This document shows, piece by piece, positions 32,319 to 41,398 of a DNA stretch of 64,000 bases. The translations under genes were made by a program, and so were the position numbers. Within the stretch, counting starts at the first letter, position 1; the number at the start of each line of letters is the position of its first letter. The notes under the pieces were generated by a model. The model did no database searches and was not told the DNA's origin. It saw only the letters and a program-made list of their open reading frames with translations. Origin of the DNA: UBA6918 sp040754425 (GTDB taxonomy: Bacteria; Pseudomonadota; Gammaproteobacteria; Burkholderiales; Thiobacillaceae); the NCBI GenBank assembly GCA_040754425.1, contig JBFMCR010000001.1:1-64000 (forward strand), given 5' to 3'.

Positions 32319-34971
32319 TCCCGACAAACCGCACTGGCATTGCCTCGACAGCGAAGCCGTCGCCGCACGCCTCGGCAGCGACCTCGGCAAAGGACTGGAC
32401 GCGGAAGCCGTCTTTCTGCGTCTCGAACAGTACGGCGCCAACGTGCTGCGCGAAAGCGGCCGGCGTCATCCGCTGCTCATGCTGGCCTCGCAGTTCACCG
32501 ACTTCATGATCCTGGTGCTGATCGCGGCCGCGATCATCGCCGGCTTCGTCGGCGAGCCGCAGGACGCCATCGCCATCGTGGTCATCGTCATCCTCAACGG
32601 CATCATCGGCTTCGTGCAGGAATACCGTGCCGAGCGCGCCATGGCGGCGCTGAAGAAAATGGCCAGCCCGCAGGCGCGCGTAATCCGCGACGGCCGTCCC
32701 GTGCTGATCGATGCCGCCAAGCTGGTGCCCGGCGACCTCGTCGAACTGGAAGCCGGCAACATCGTGCCGGCCGACCTGCGCCTCACCGAGCTGGCTGCAC
32801 TCAAGGTCGACGAATCCGCGCTCACCGGCGAGTCGCAGGCGGTCGAAAAACGGCTCGAACGCCTGCACGAACCCGAATTGCCGCTCGGCGACAGGTGCAA
32901 CCTCGCCTACAAGGGCACCATCGTGACTTACGGCCGCGCGCGCGGCCTGGTGGTGGCGACCGGCATGCAGACGGAGCTGGGCAAGATCGCCACCCTGCTG
33001 TCGGGCGAAGCGGGCAAGACGCCGCTGCAAAAACGCCTCGCGCGTTTCGGCCAGACCCTGGCGCTGGCGGTGCTGGCGATCTGCGTCATCATTTTCATCG
33101 CCGGCTGGCTGCGCGGCGAGCCGCCGCTGCTCATGCTGCTCACCGCGGTGAGCCTTGCCGTCGCCGCCATTCCCGAGGCCCTGCCGGCCGTGGTCACCAT
33201 CTCGCTCGCACTGGGTGCTGCGCGCATGGTCAGGCAGAACGCCCTGATCCGCCGCCTGCCGGCGGTGGAGACGCTGGGTTCGGTTACCTACATCTGCTCG
33301 GACAAGACCGGCACGCTCACCCTGAACCGCATGCATGTCGACTGCGTATGGGCGCAGGGCAGGCGGCTGGCCGCGGTGCCGCGAGCGGAGGATTCGCCCT
33401 GGCGCGAACTGAGGCTGGCGATGGCGCTGTGCAACGACGCCGCGGCCGATGCGGGCGGCAAGCTGACGGGCGATCCGACCGAAACCGCCCTGCTCCGGGC
33501 AGCATTGGAAGGCGGCGCAAGCCAGTCGGAATTGCAGGCTCGCCATCCGCGCCTGGCGGAAATCCCCTTCGACTCCGAACGCGCACGCATGAGCACCCTG
33601 CATCAGGATGGGGACGGCGTGCTCATGCTGGTGAAGGGCGCGCCCGAAAGCCTGCTGCCGTTGTGCGTCGACCGGCTCGACAGCGGCGGCGCAACACCCA
33701 TCGATCATGCCGCGTTGCAGGCCGAGGCCGAACAACTGGCCGCAGAAGGCCTGCGCGTGCTGGCCTTCGCGCTAAAGCGCCTGCCCGCGGTGCCGGAAAC
33801 GCTCGATGCCGCCACGCTGGAATCCGGTCTCACTTTCCTCGGTCTTGCCGGCCTCATCGACCCGCCCCGCCCCGAAGCGGCAAAAGCGGTGGCCGCCTGC
33901 AAGTCCGCCGGCATCATCCCGGTGATGATAACCGGCGACCACCCCGCCACCGCGCGCGCCATCGCCCTGCGCCTGGGCATCATCGACGACGGCGGCAAGG
34001 TGCTCGGCGGCAGCGAACTGGCGCAACTCTCGCTGGAGGAATTCGAGCGTGAAGTCGAATCGGTGCGGGTCTACGCGCGCATCAACCCCGAGCAGAAGAT
34101 CAAGATCGTGCGCGCGCTGCAGGACAAAGGCGAATTCGTCGCCATGACCGGCGACGGCGTGAACGACGCGCCCGCCTTGAAAATGGCCGACATCGGCGTG
34201 GCCATGGGCCGCGGCGGCACCGACGTGGCGCGCGAGGCCGCGCACATGACGCTGCTGGACGACAACTTCGCCACCATCGTGCTGGCGGTGCGCGAGGGCC
34301 GCCGCATTTTCGACAACATCCGCAAGTTCGTGAAGTACACCATGACCAGCAACTCGGGCGAGATCTGGACCATCTTCCTCGCGCCCTTCATGGGTCTGCC
34401 AATCCCGCTTCTGCCCATCCACATCCTGTGGATCAACCTCGTCACTGACGGGCTGCCGGGACTGGCGCTGGCCAAAGAACCCGCCGAGCGCGACGTCATG
34501 CAACGGCCCCCGCGGCCGCCGGGGGAAAGCATCTTCGCGCATGGCATGTGGCAGCACATTCTGTGGGTGGGATTGCTGATGGGCGGGGTATCGCTGCTGA
34601 CCCAGGCGTGGGCGCTGCATACAGGCACCGCACACTGGCAGAGCATGGTGTTCACCGTGCTGACCCTGTCGCAGCTGGGCCATGTGCTGGCCATCCGCTC
34701 CGAGCGCGAATCGCTGTTCACCCAGGGCGTGCTGTCCAACCGCATGCTGAGCATTGCCCTGCTGCTCACCTTCGCGCTGCAGATGGCGGTGCTCTACGTG
34801 CCCTGGCTCAACCCCATCTTCAAGACCGCGCCCTTGAGCCCGGGCGAGCTTGCCGCCTGCCTGGCGCTGTCCTCGGTGGTGTTCGTCGGGGTGGAAATCG
34901 AGAAGGCTCTGGTGCGGCGCGGCTGGCTGTATGCTAGCCCGGATATTTCACCAGACCGGCCCCGAATATGA
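32308..34971 (+). CDS. Calcium/cation-transporting P-type ATPase (P2 type)
   Basis: An 887-residue cation pump. Order: N-terminal cation-ATPase domain, actuator with TGES (SALTGESQAVEK), helix 4 motif AIPEALPAVVTI, phosphorylation site CSDKTGTLTLN (aspartate about 336), nucleotide-binding domain with KGAPES, hinge MTGDGVNDAPALK, and six C-terminal helices. The PEALP motif suggests Ca2+ or related divalent cations. ATG within CTATGGCCACTGA overlaps the exchanger gene. The last about 13 codons are read through the terminal repeat of a 252-bp element (LYASPDISPDRPRI), so the tail is likely acquired. Confidence 0.93.
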   Translation: MATDPDKPHWHCLDSEAVAARLGSDLGKGLDAEAVFLRLEQYGANVLRESGRRHPLLMLASQFTDFMILVLIAAAIIAGFVGEPQDAIAIVVIVILNGIIGFVQEYRAERAMAALKKMASPQARVIRDGRPVLIDAAKLVPGDLVELEAGNIVPADLRLTELAALKVDESALTGESQAVEKRLERLHEPELPLGDRCNLAYKGTIVTYGRARGLVVATGMQTELGKIATLLSGEAGKTPLQKRLARFGQTLALAVLAICVIIFIAGWLRGEPPLLMLLTAVSLAVAAIPEALPAVVTISLALGAARMVRQNALIRRLPAVETLGSVTYICSDKTGTLTLNRMHVDCVWAQGRRLAAVPRAEDSPWRELRLAMALCNDAAADAGGKLTGDPTETALLRAALEGGASQSELQARHPRLAEIPFDSERARMSTLHQDGDGVLMLVKGAPESLLPLCVDRLDSGGATPIDHAALQAEAEQLAAEGLRVLAFALKRLPAVPETLDAATLESGLTFLGLAGLIDPPRPEAAKAVAACKSAGIIPVMITGDHPATARAIALRLGIIDDGGKVLGGSELAQLSLEEFEREVESVRVYARINPEQKIKIVRALQDKGEFVAMTGDGVNDAPALKMADIGVAMGRGGTDVAREAAHMTLLDDNFATIVLAVREGRRIFDNIRKFVKYTMTSNSGEIWTIFLAPFMGLPIPLLPIHILWINLVTDGLPGLALAKEPAERDVMQRPPRPPGESIFAHGMWQHILWVGLLMGGVSLLTQAWALHTGTAHWQSMVFTVLTLSQLGHVLAIRSERESLFTQGVLSNRMLSIALLLTFALQMAVLYVPWLNPIFKTAPLSPGELAACLALSSVVFVGVEIEKALVRRGWLYASPDISPDRPRI

Positions 34972-35184
34972 CGGAAAATCGCATGAATAGAGGCTTTGCG
35001 CGCAATCAGCCCGAAATCCAATTTGTACCGCCGGCCTTCGCGGGTGTTGGCGGCCAATTTGCGGCATCTTTGCGCCCCCGCTTCGCGCCCATAGGCATGG
35101 CTATGGGCTTGGCGCGGGATGCGCAAATCTGCTCGCAAATTGACTCGCCACCATCCCGCGATCTGATGAAATATCCGGGCTAGC
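34933..35184. mobile_element. MITE-like element with 23-bp terminal inverted repeats
   Basis: GCTAGCCCGGATATTTCACCAGA at 34933-34955 is matched by its reverse complement at 35162-35184 with one mismatch. The interior has no credible gene and an internal hairpin CCCATAG/CTATGGG (35089-35108). There is no transposase, so it is a non-autonomous element or an ancient remnant. It forms the whole gap between the convergent ATPase and ParA genes and contributes both stop codons. Confidence 0.8.
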
Positions 35185-35782
35185 GCCCCAGCCAGTCGAT
35201 GAGCGGCGCCCAGCTCTCGCGCTCGGCCTGGGTGAGATGCGGCGGCAGGTCGAACAGGGTCTTGCCTTCGAAGGCGGCGTTGACGTACTGCTGGGTTTCG
35301 TGCAGATAAGCCACCACCGGCAGCTCGAGCCTCTCCAGGAACTGCTCCAGGGTGACGGCGGCACGCGTGCGCGGCGCCATGCGCATGCCCACCACGCCGA
35401 CGTCGATCTTGCCCTGGCGCACCTTCTTTTCTTCCGTCAGCTCGGCAAGAAAATCCTGGCTCGCCTGGATGTCGAACAGCGAGGGCGAAATCGGCACCAG
35501 CACGCGCTCCACCAGCTTGACCGCATGATCGAGGTTCTTGCCGTGCAGCCCCGCCGGCGAATCGATGACGAGCCAGTCGGCCTTGTCCTTGCTCTCGCCG
35601 GCAATGCCGATGGCAGGCAGATGGGCGGGGCGGCGCGAAAGCCATTTGCTGGCGGATTTCTGTCGGTCGAGATCCAGCAGGTTTACCGAGCGGCCTTGCT
35701 CGGCCAGCCAGCCAGCAAGGTTGATCGACAGCGTGGTCTTGCCCGCGCCGCCCTTGGGATTGGCCACCAGTATCGTCTTCAT
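35180..35782 (-). CDS. Orphan ParA/MinD-like ATPase
   Basis: A 200-residue deviant-Walker P-loop ATPase: VANPKGGAGKTTLSINLAG (Walker A with signature lysine), LLDLDRQKSASKWL (switch) and LVIDSPAGLHGKNL (Walker B). Short ParA-like proteins position cellular cargo or DNA. No ParB or cargo gene is adjacent. The ATG overlaps the stop of the CNB-rhodanese gene (ATGA), and a perfect 15-bp hairpin ends 12 bases before it. The stop TAG lies inside a terminal inverted repeat of the MITE-like element. Confidence 0.88.
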   Translation of the reverse strand: MKTILVANPKGGAGKTTLSINLAGWLAEQGRSVNLLDLDRQKSASKWLSRRPAHLPAIGIAGESKDKADWLVIDSPAGLHGKNLDHAVKLVERVLVPISPSLFDIQASQDFLAELTEEKKVRQGKIDVGVVGMRMAPRTRAAVTLEQFLERLELPVVAYLHETQQYVNAAFEGKTLFDLPPHLTQAERESWAPLIDWLGR

Positions 35783-36828
35783 GCCGGATGCGTCGCGGGC
35801 TGAGCGGCCTTGAGGCCGCTCAGCCCGCCTTCCAGTACGTACACGTCGAATCCCATCTGCCCCATCAGAAACGCAGCCGCGGTGCTGCGCTGGCCATTCT
35901 GGCAGAACAGCAGGTATTTCTTGTTCTTGTCCAGGGATACGGCCTTTACGCGCAAAAGATACAGCGGCAGGTTGATGCTGTTGCGCACGGTACCGGCGTG
36001 GAACTCGTCCTCCAGGCGCACATCGATGGCCTGTGCGCCTGCATGCAGCAATTGTTCCGCTTCGCGCGCGGGAACCTTGCGCACCATGGGCGCGCGCAAG
36101 AGTTCATCGAAATCCTTTTTCGCCAGGCGCATGAGCTGGCCGTCGGTGATCATGGTCACCGTGGCGTTGCGCGTATCGCCAGTGAGCAGCGCTTCCTCGC
36201 CGAACCCCTCGCCCTTGCCGATTTCTGCCAGCACCTGGCTGATGCCGCTGGGCGAGGTGCGGGTGATGCGCGCCCTGCCCTCGCGAATCATGTAGTAGTA
36301 ATCCCCCTGCTCGCCCTGCCGGATGACCACATCGCCCGCGGCAAAACCGACCGCCTCGAAACGGTGGAACATGGTATTGATGTTTTCCGGCGGCACCTTG
36401 CGGAAAGTCGGCTGCTTGAGCACGTCCCACATCCAGCTGGGATCGTCGCTGCCGTCATACTCGAATACCTCGTAAGAGGTGGCCTGGTCATAGCAGAGAT
36501 TATTTTCGACCAGGTCTTCCTCGATGCAGGCAAGGCGCACGTCGGTGGCGGCCTCCGCGGTGTACATGCGCGGCACCGTGCGCGCCAGGGCATACAGAGC
36601 GTCGTCGTCGCCGGCCTTGATCCTGTGGCTTTCGCCGCTGGCCTGGCGGCGAACGACTTCGCCTTCGACCAGGAAGAACAGTGTATGGTCGTTGTCGCCT
36701 TCACGGAAAATGACACTGCCTGCGGGGTAGTGCCTTTCCTCCGCCTGTGCGGCCAAATCCGCCTGCGCATTGCGCGACATCGAATTGATCGGCACAAAAC
36801 GCGACAGTATGTCTGGACTGACAGGCAT
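35779..36828 (-). CDS. Dual cyclic-nucleotide-binding domain protein with C-terminal rhodanese domain
   Basis: A 349-residue cytoplasmic protein. CNB1 (about 10-120; GSVIFREGDNDHTLFF) has a degenerate phosphate cassette. CNB2 (about 140-255) keeps GFGEEALLTGDTRNATV, with the glutamate and arginine that usually hold a cyclic nucleotide. The rhodanese domain (about 258-345) has its active-site cysteine in LLFCQNGQRS, so sulfurtransferase or phosphatase-like chemistry is possible. The ATG at 36828 (MPVSPDILSRFV) is chosen over one 22 codons earlier. It is the first gene of a pair with the ParA-like ATPase. The ligand is inferred, not shown. Confidence 0.87.
   Translation of the reverse strand: MPVSPDILSRFVPINSMSRNAQADLAAQAEERHYPAGSVIFREGDNDHTLFFLVEGEVVRRQASGESHRIKAGDDDALYALARTVPRMYTAEAATDVRLACIEEDLVENNLCYDQATSYEVFEYDGSDDPSWMWDVLKQPTFRKVPPENINTMFHRFEAVGFAAGDVVIRQGEQGDYYYMIREGRARITRTSPSGISQVLAEIGKGEGFGEEALLTGDTRNATVTMITDGQLMRLAKKDFDELLRAPMVRKVPAREAEQLLHAGAQAIDVRLEDEFHAGTVRNSINLPLYLLRVKAVSLDKNKKYLLFCQNGQRSTAAAFLMGQMGFDVYVLEGGLSGLKAAQPATHPA
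35795..35828 (-). other. Perfect 15-bp hairpin at the end of the CNB-rhodanese gene
   Basis: GCGGGCTGAGCGGCC, loop TTGA, then the exact complement. It lies in the last codons of the CNB-rhodanese gene (GGLSGLKAAQP) and just upstream of the parA-like ATG. No T-run follows, so it may be an mRNA processing or translation-control structure rather than a terminator. Confidence 0.75.
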
Positions 36829-36972
36829 ATGGTTACCGTGGAAATGAATGCAATGGCGCAAAAGCCCGGCGCACGTGCGCGCATCCCGCAGCACGCGCTT
36901 TGTGGAAGTAAACTACAGAGGCTCGTTGCGGGTCAAGGGCCGGCCCGCATCCGCCGCATGACCGGCCGCAGA

Positions 36973-39900
36973 TTATGAACAAATCATGCGCGTCGAATTC
37001 CTGCCTTCCTGCTTGTCGTCGTCATCCTCGTCATCGATCGGCGTAACAGTAAAAAGCACTGCGGCGTCGCCGCTGCCCGTCGAAACCTGGGTGCTCGTGT
37101 CGACGATGACCTGACTGATGGTCGTACCCACGGTCATGGTGCTGGTCTCGCTCAGGATTTCCAGCTGGCCGCCGCTCAGCCTGACTCCGGCCATCGGCAG
37201 GGAGATGCTGGCAAAATTGCCGGCTTCGCTGCCGTAGCTAAACAGGCTGAAGCTGTCGCCCACCGCCGGCGAATAGCCGTTTATCGTCGATAGCTGCAGG
37301 GCGCCGCCCATGGTAAACAGCCCGGACACGCTGATCATGTCGTTGGCGGACGCATCCGTCGCACTGCCCAATTCCATGAGCAGGGTGCTGCCGCTGCCCA
37401 GGGTCAGATCGCCCTCGACGGACAAGGCGCCTGCGGAGTTGCCGGGCGCAATCGTGCCGCCCTCATTCACGACGTTGCCATAAATGCCGCCATTGCCCTT
37501 CAATGTGCCGCCGCTCATGGTCAGCGCCGCCCCGTTCTGGGGATCGACCATCAGGTAACCATCGTTGAGCACGATGGCGCCGGCGCTCATCATCGGACCG
37601 GCGCTGTAGAAACCTGAGCCGGTGCCGGCCACCTCGATGGTGCCGGATTGCGCGTTGTCGACGCCGCCCATGAAATAGGCATAGGCATCGGAAACCAGAA
37701 TGGCGCCGGCATTGCCGAATACGCTGCCTTCGGAAACCAGATAGCCCTGGTTCTGCACCTTGATGCCGGCGCCCTGCGCATTGCTCATGCCGCCGTAGAC
37801 GACCACCTCGGCGCCATAGCCGTCAAGCGTCATGCTCCCGGCGTTGGTCAGGGTGCCGTCGATGTCCAGCAGGGAATAGCCGTTCACCAGTTGGGCCATG
37901 GCCGGTTGGGTCGCGAGCGGCGGGTTAGCTGCGCCGCCTTGCACAGTGACCGTGCCGCCCGCATTGTTGATGAAGTCCTGCATGACCAGCATGTAGCTGC
38001 TGCCGCCATCGATCAGCAGGCTGCCGGAGTTGGTGAAATTCCCGCCAATTTCAAAATAGCCGCCTGCGCCAATCTTGATCGTGCCGTCGTTGGCATAGCC
38101 GGCACCGGTATAGACCTGATCGTTGATCACGGTGCGCGTCGGCGTCGAGAACATCAGGGCGCCATCGGTCCCTATCGGCGCGTTGACGGTTATGTCACTC
38201 GCGCTGGAGGTGAGATGCACGCTGTTGCCGGCAAAAATGCCGCTGTAGGCCCACGTCCCGTCATCATATGAAACCACTTGCACCGGCGAGACACTGTTGA
38301 AGTGGAAATCGGTCGCGGCCTGACCCAGCACGACGCCGACGGGGTTGGCTTCCGTCAGCAGCACCGAGCCATAGTATGCGATCGCCCCTATCCCCGCCCC
38401 CGACAAAGTCGTGCCGCTTTGCTGGACGACATTTCCGCCATAGGTTTCCAGTGCAATGACGCCGGCGGGCGAACTCGGGCTGTAGCCCCCTGCAGGCACG
38501 TCCACCAGGATATTGCCTACCGACAGGTTGCCCATGAGCTGGCTGATGCCTACATGTCCGAAGCCGGTGATGTCAGCCCCCGCTCCCTGGTTGAATGCGC
38601 CCTGTATGTCCAGCATGGCCGTATTGCCGCCGGAGAGCGGGTGATTCACGTTGAAAACGCCGGATGCCAAAACCTCTCCGCCGGGAAGATCGAACAGCCT
38701 CGCGGGCGCACCGCTGCCGTTTATGTTCATCACCCCGCTGGAGTCGCCGTCGGAATCCGACATGAAGTACAAGGTCCTGGCCGTGTCCGCAGTAACGAAG
38801 TCGGCGCCGACATTGATGTCATCAATTGCCCAGACCCAGGCATCGCCACCGCTGAAATTGAACTGCCCGCCGAGGTTGAGGTCAGTGTCGGAACTGATGT
38901 AAAGGCCGCCGGAAATGAGGGTGCCGGCGCCATTGACAGTCCCGGCCGTAGACAGCGAACCCATGCTCATCTTCAGCATGGCGCTGCCGGTGTTGACCGT
39001 GACGCCCGATGCGATGGTGATCTCTGCGGCGCCGCTGCCGCGATAGAGCGGATTGGCGGCATTGTCGTTGGCATACAGGAACAAGGCGCCGTTGTCGGTG
39101 ACGATATCGGCATTGATCATGATGGAGCGTCCGGCCTGCAGGGTCAGATTGCCGCCGTTGCCGGACGGGTTGTTGGCAATGATTGCCTGGGTCACGGAGA
39201 TGTCGTTGTTCGCCTGCAGGGTGACATCCGTGCCCGTATCGAGGATGAAAGTGATCTGTCCGGGCACCAGTGCATAATTGACAGCGGGATCGACGCCGTA
39301 GACGGCGTTGTAAATACTCACGTCTCCGGCAATGGTGCCGATGATGATGTTCTTGGGATCGAGCAGCAGGGTGCCGCCATCGCCCTTGTCCGCGCCGGCA
39401 TCGACCATGCCGCGGAAATCCAGGGTTTCCTTGCCGGAAACCTCGACCATGCCGCCATCCCCGCCCTGTTCGCCGCCGCGAGCCATAATGTTGCCGAGAT
39501 ACTCGGTATGGCCATCCGACCAGACCACGGCCTTGCCGCCATCACCGTTTTCGACCGCACTGACGTCGATGCGGCTGTCGGCATCGACGAGCACATTCCG
39601 CGCATTACGGATGTCGGCATTTTTGCCCTGGTAGTCGCCGCCCACCAGCGCGGTGCCGCCGGCATCACGGCCGCCGGCGTCGAGTGTTGCGCCCTTCAGC
39701 TCCACGCTCCCGCCCAGGACGTGGATGCTGCCGCCCGCGCCTTCGTTCCCCCTGGCGCTGAGCGTGCCGCTCGCCGCAAGCGTCTCGCCTTCGACGACGA
39801 TCTCGCCGCCTTTCGTGCCATCGGCTTCGGTCACGCTGCCCTTGCCCAGCGTGGTCGCGGCAGAGCCCTTGAGGAAAATGCGGCCTCCCTCGGCAGTCGC

Positions 39901-40644
39901 GCTGCTGGCGGAAACCAGGCCTGCCTGCCTGACCATCCCACCCATCATGCCGGCGCCACCGCCGGCGCTGATGATTTGCCCAAGGTTGACGGCCTCGCCG
40001 CCCGCAGTGACGGTGACGCGCAAAGCCGGGTTGGCGCTGTCCGCGAGTTCTACGCTATGGCCCGCGGCCAAAATGATCTCGCCCCGGGGGCTGGTGATGA
40101 TGCCGCTGTTTTCCACGTCAGGCGCAAACAGCAGCACCGGACCGCCGCTCGCACTGATGTTGCCCGCGTTTTTCACCGCGCCCTCGCTACCGCTGCCGAT
40201 GAATTTATGCGAGCCGTTGGCGAAGTCCCGGTTGCCGATGTTGAGACTGGACGCAACCAGCCCCGCCACATCGACACGCGCGCCCTGGCCGAAAATCACG
40301 CCATTGGGGTTGATCAGCCAGACATGGCCGTTGGACTGCAGCGTGCCCAGAATGCTGGAAGGGTCGCGGCCGGTCACACGGTTCAGTACCGTGCTGGCGG
40401 AGCTTTGCTGGATGAAGCGGGTGATCTCGCCGGCGCCGATGGAGAAGTTCTGCCAGTTGATGATGGCGCCGGGGCTGTTGGTCACCGTCATGGTGCTGCC
40501 GTTGTTCTTGATGTTGACGTTGCCCCTGACCACGGTGGCGCCATTGGGGTTGGCCAGTGACTGGCCGGCGAAGGCGACAACGAGTGCGGCCGCCAGCGGC
40601 TTGAGCCTGATAAAACGGTGTGGGCGGGGGGTCGTGGTTGTCAT
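36973..40644 (-). CDS. TpsA exoprotein, filamentous-haemagglutinin N-terminal domain
   Basis: A secreted beta-helical adhesin-like protein of 1223 residues. A signal peptide (about 1-31, ending AGQSLA) is followed by the TPS secretion domain (about 32-300) with NWQNFSIGAGE, LQSNGHVWLINPNGVIFG and ISASGGPVLLFAPDV. Then come long Gly/Asn/Ser/Thr-rich repeats expected to form a beta-helix. The C-terminus is unusual: a strongly acidic DDEDDDDK stretch and a terminal RMICS with the only late cysteine. It follows fecR by 24 bases and tpsB beyond. An adhesion or biofilm role is inferred from the family. Confidence 0.9.
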   Translation of the reverse strand: MTTTTPRPHRFIRLKPLAAALVVAFAGQSLANPNGATVVRGNVNIKNNGSTMTVTNSPGAIINWQNFSIGAGEITRFIQQSSASTVLNRVTGRDPSSILGTLQSNGHVWLINPNGVIFGQGARVDVAGLVASSLNIGNRDFANGSHKFIGSGSEGAVKNAGNISASGGPVLLFAPDVENSGIITSPRGEIILAAGHSVELADSANPALRVTVTAGGEAVNLGQIISAGGGAGMMGGMVRQAGLVSASSATAEGGRIFLKGSAATTLGKGSVTEADGTKGGEIVVEGETLAASGTLSARGNEGAGGSIHVLGGSVELKGATLDAGGRDAGGTALVGGDYQGKNADIRNARNVLVDADSRIDVSAVENGDGGKAVVWSDGHTEYLGNIMARGGEQGGDGGMVEVSGKETLDFRGMVDAGADKGDGGTLLLDPKNIIIGTIAGDVSIYNAVYGVDPAVNYALVPGQITFILDTGTDVTLQANNDISVTQAIIANNPSGNGGNLTLQAGRSIMINADIVTDNGALFLYANDNAANPLYRGSGAAEITIASGVTVNTGSAMLKMSMGSLSTAGTVNGAGTLISGGLYISSDTDLNLGGQFNFSGGDAWVWAIDDINVGADFVTADTARTLYFMSDSDGDSSGVMNINGSGAPARLFDLPGGEVLASGVFNVNHPLSGGNTAMLDIQGAFNQGAGADITGFGHVGISQLMGNLSVGNILVDVPAGGYSPSSPAGVIALETYGGNVVQQSGTTLSGAGIGAIAYYGSVLLTEANPVGVVLGQAATDFHFNSVSPVQVVSYDDGTWAYSGIFAGNSVHLTSSASDITVNAPIGTDGALMFSTPTRTVINDQVYTGAGYANDGTIKIGAGGYFEIGGNFTNSGSLLIDGGSSYMLVMQDFINNAGGTVTVQGGAANPPLATQPAMAQLVNGYSLLDIDGTLTNAGSMTLDGYGAEVVVYGGMSNAQGAGIKVQNQGYLVSEGSVFGNAGAILVSDAYAYFMGGVDNAQSGTIEVAGTGSGFYSAGPMMSAGAIVLNDGYLMVDPQNGAALTMSGGTLKGNGGIYGNVVNEGGTIAPGNSAGALSVEGDLTLGSGSTLLMELGSATDASANDMISVSGLFTMGGALQLSTINGYSPAVGDSFSLFSYGSEAGNFASISLPMAGVRLSGGQLEILSETSTMTVGTTISQVIVDTSTQVSTGSGDAAVLFTVTPIDDEDDDDKQEGRNSTRMICS

Positions 40645-40668
40645 GGCTTGCCTCGCTGGCGTGAGGAA

Positions 40669-41397
40669 TTACCGGACCTTGCAATTGGCGTTGCGGCTCA
40701 CGCCCAAGGTGCCGAGGGAAGATGAGGCCTGGAAGGCTTTCTGGATTTGCGGCGTCGGCGGAATCGGGATCGGCGGCATGCCGGCAGCGGGCATGAGGCC
40801 CCACTGGCCGGCGGCGAACACCCCGCTGCCGCCCGCATTGGATACCTGGATCGAGCCTTCGGTCACGCCGAAGAACACGCTGCCGGCCTTCACCTGCGCG
40901 GCGATTTCAGGCGGCAGGCCTTCGAGCAGTTCCGGGCAGCCGCCTTCGCAGGAAATGATGATGAACTGGGTGCCGCGAATGCCGATGGTGCCGGCCGGTG
41001 TCTTGGCCTGGTAGGCGTCGGGGTTGCCGCGCTTGCCGATGGCGCCGGAAATCGCGCGCAAACCGCCCTGCACCAGGCTGTAGGCGATGGCGTCGTTCTC
41101 GGGCTGGCTTTCCACATAGTTGTACTTGTCGAGTTTGACGCGGGTACCGGGCTTCAGCACCAGTTCGCTGCCATCGGTGAAGCGAATGTGCGCCGTGCCG
41201 CCCTTTTCCACGCTGATGGTCTCGCCCGCCTTGAGCGTGGCGCCGGGGCCGACGATCTTGCTGCCGCCGAACACCTTCTGCACGTGCACGGTACCGGTGG
41301 CGGAAAGCAGCACGCCGTCGGCTAGCGCCGCCCCGGCAAGCAGCAGGGAAAAAATCGCGAACAGCCAGGACGCCAGGAAAGAGTCATGTCGCATCAT
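40669..41397 (-). CDS. FecR-domain protein
   Basis: A 242-residue exported protein (signal peptide about 1-26, ending AGAALA). The FecR-like domain (about 55-150) contains LKAGETISVEKGGTAHIRF, DGSELVLKPGTRVKL and AGTIGIRGTQFIII. A Pro-rich linker (GMPPIPIPPTPQ) and a Cys near the end follow. There is no sigma-factor gene nearby, so this is not a classical FecIR pair. FecR-domain proteins with TPS exoproteins and CHASE2 cyclases recur in betaproteobacteria, as far as I recall. The ATG at 41397 follows the tpsB stop by one base. Confidence 0.83.
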   Translation of the reverse strand: MMRHDSFLASWLFAIFSLLLAGAALADGVLLSATGTVHVQKVFGGSKIVGPGATLKAGETISVEKGGTAHIRFTDGSELVLKPGTRVKLDKYNYVESQPENDAIAYSLVQGGLRAISGAIGKRGNPDAYQAKTPAGTIGIRGTQFIIISCEGGCPELLEGLPPEIAAQVKAGSVFFGVTEGSIQVSNAGGSGVFAAGQWGLMPAAGMPPIPIPPTPQIQKAFQASSSLGTLGVSRNANCKVR

Positions 41398-41398
41398 G

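Noticed and set aside
34933..35184. Complete insertion sequence
   Set aside because: The interior is too short and carries no transposase, so only a MITE-like or remnant status is supported.
38278..40560. 760-codon open frame antisense to tpsA
   Set aside because: It arises from the Gly/Asp-rich repeats of the exoprotein read backwards. There is no ribosome-binding site or recognisable domain.
40669..41397. FecI-FecR iron-signalling system
   Set aside because: There is no sigma factor or TonB receptor with a signalling domain next to it. The context is two-partner secretion.
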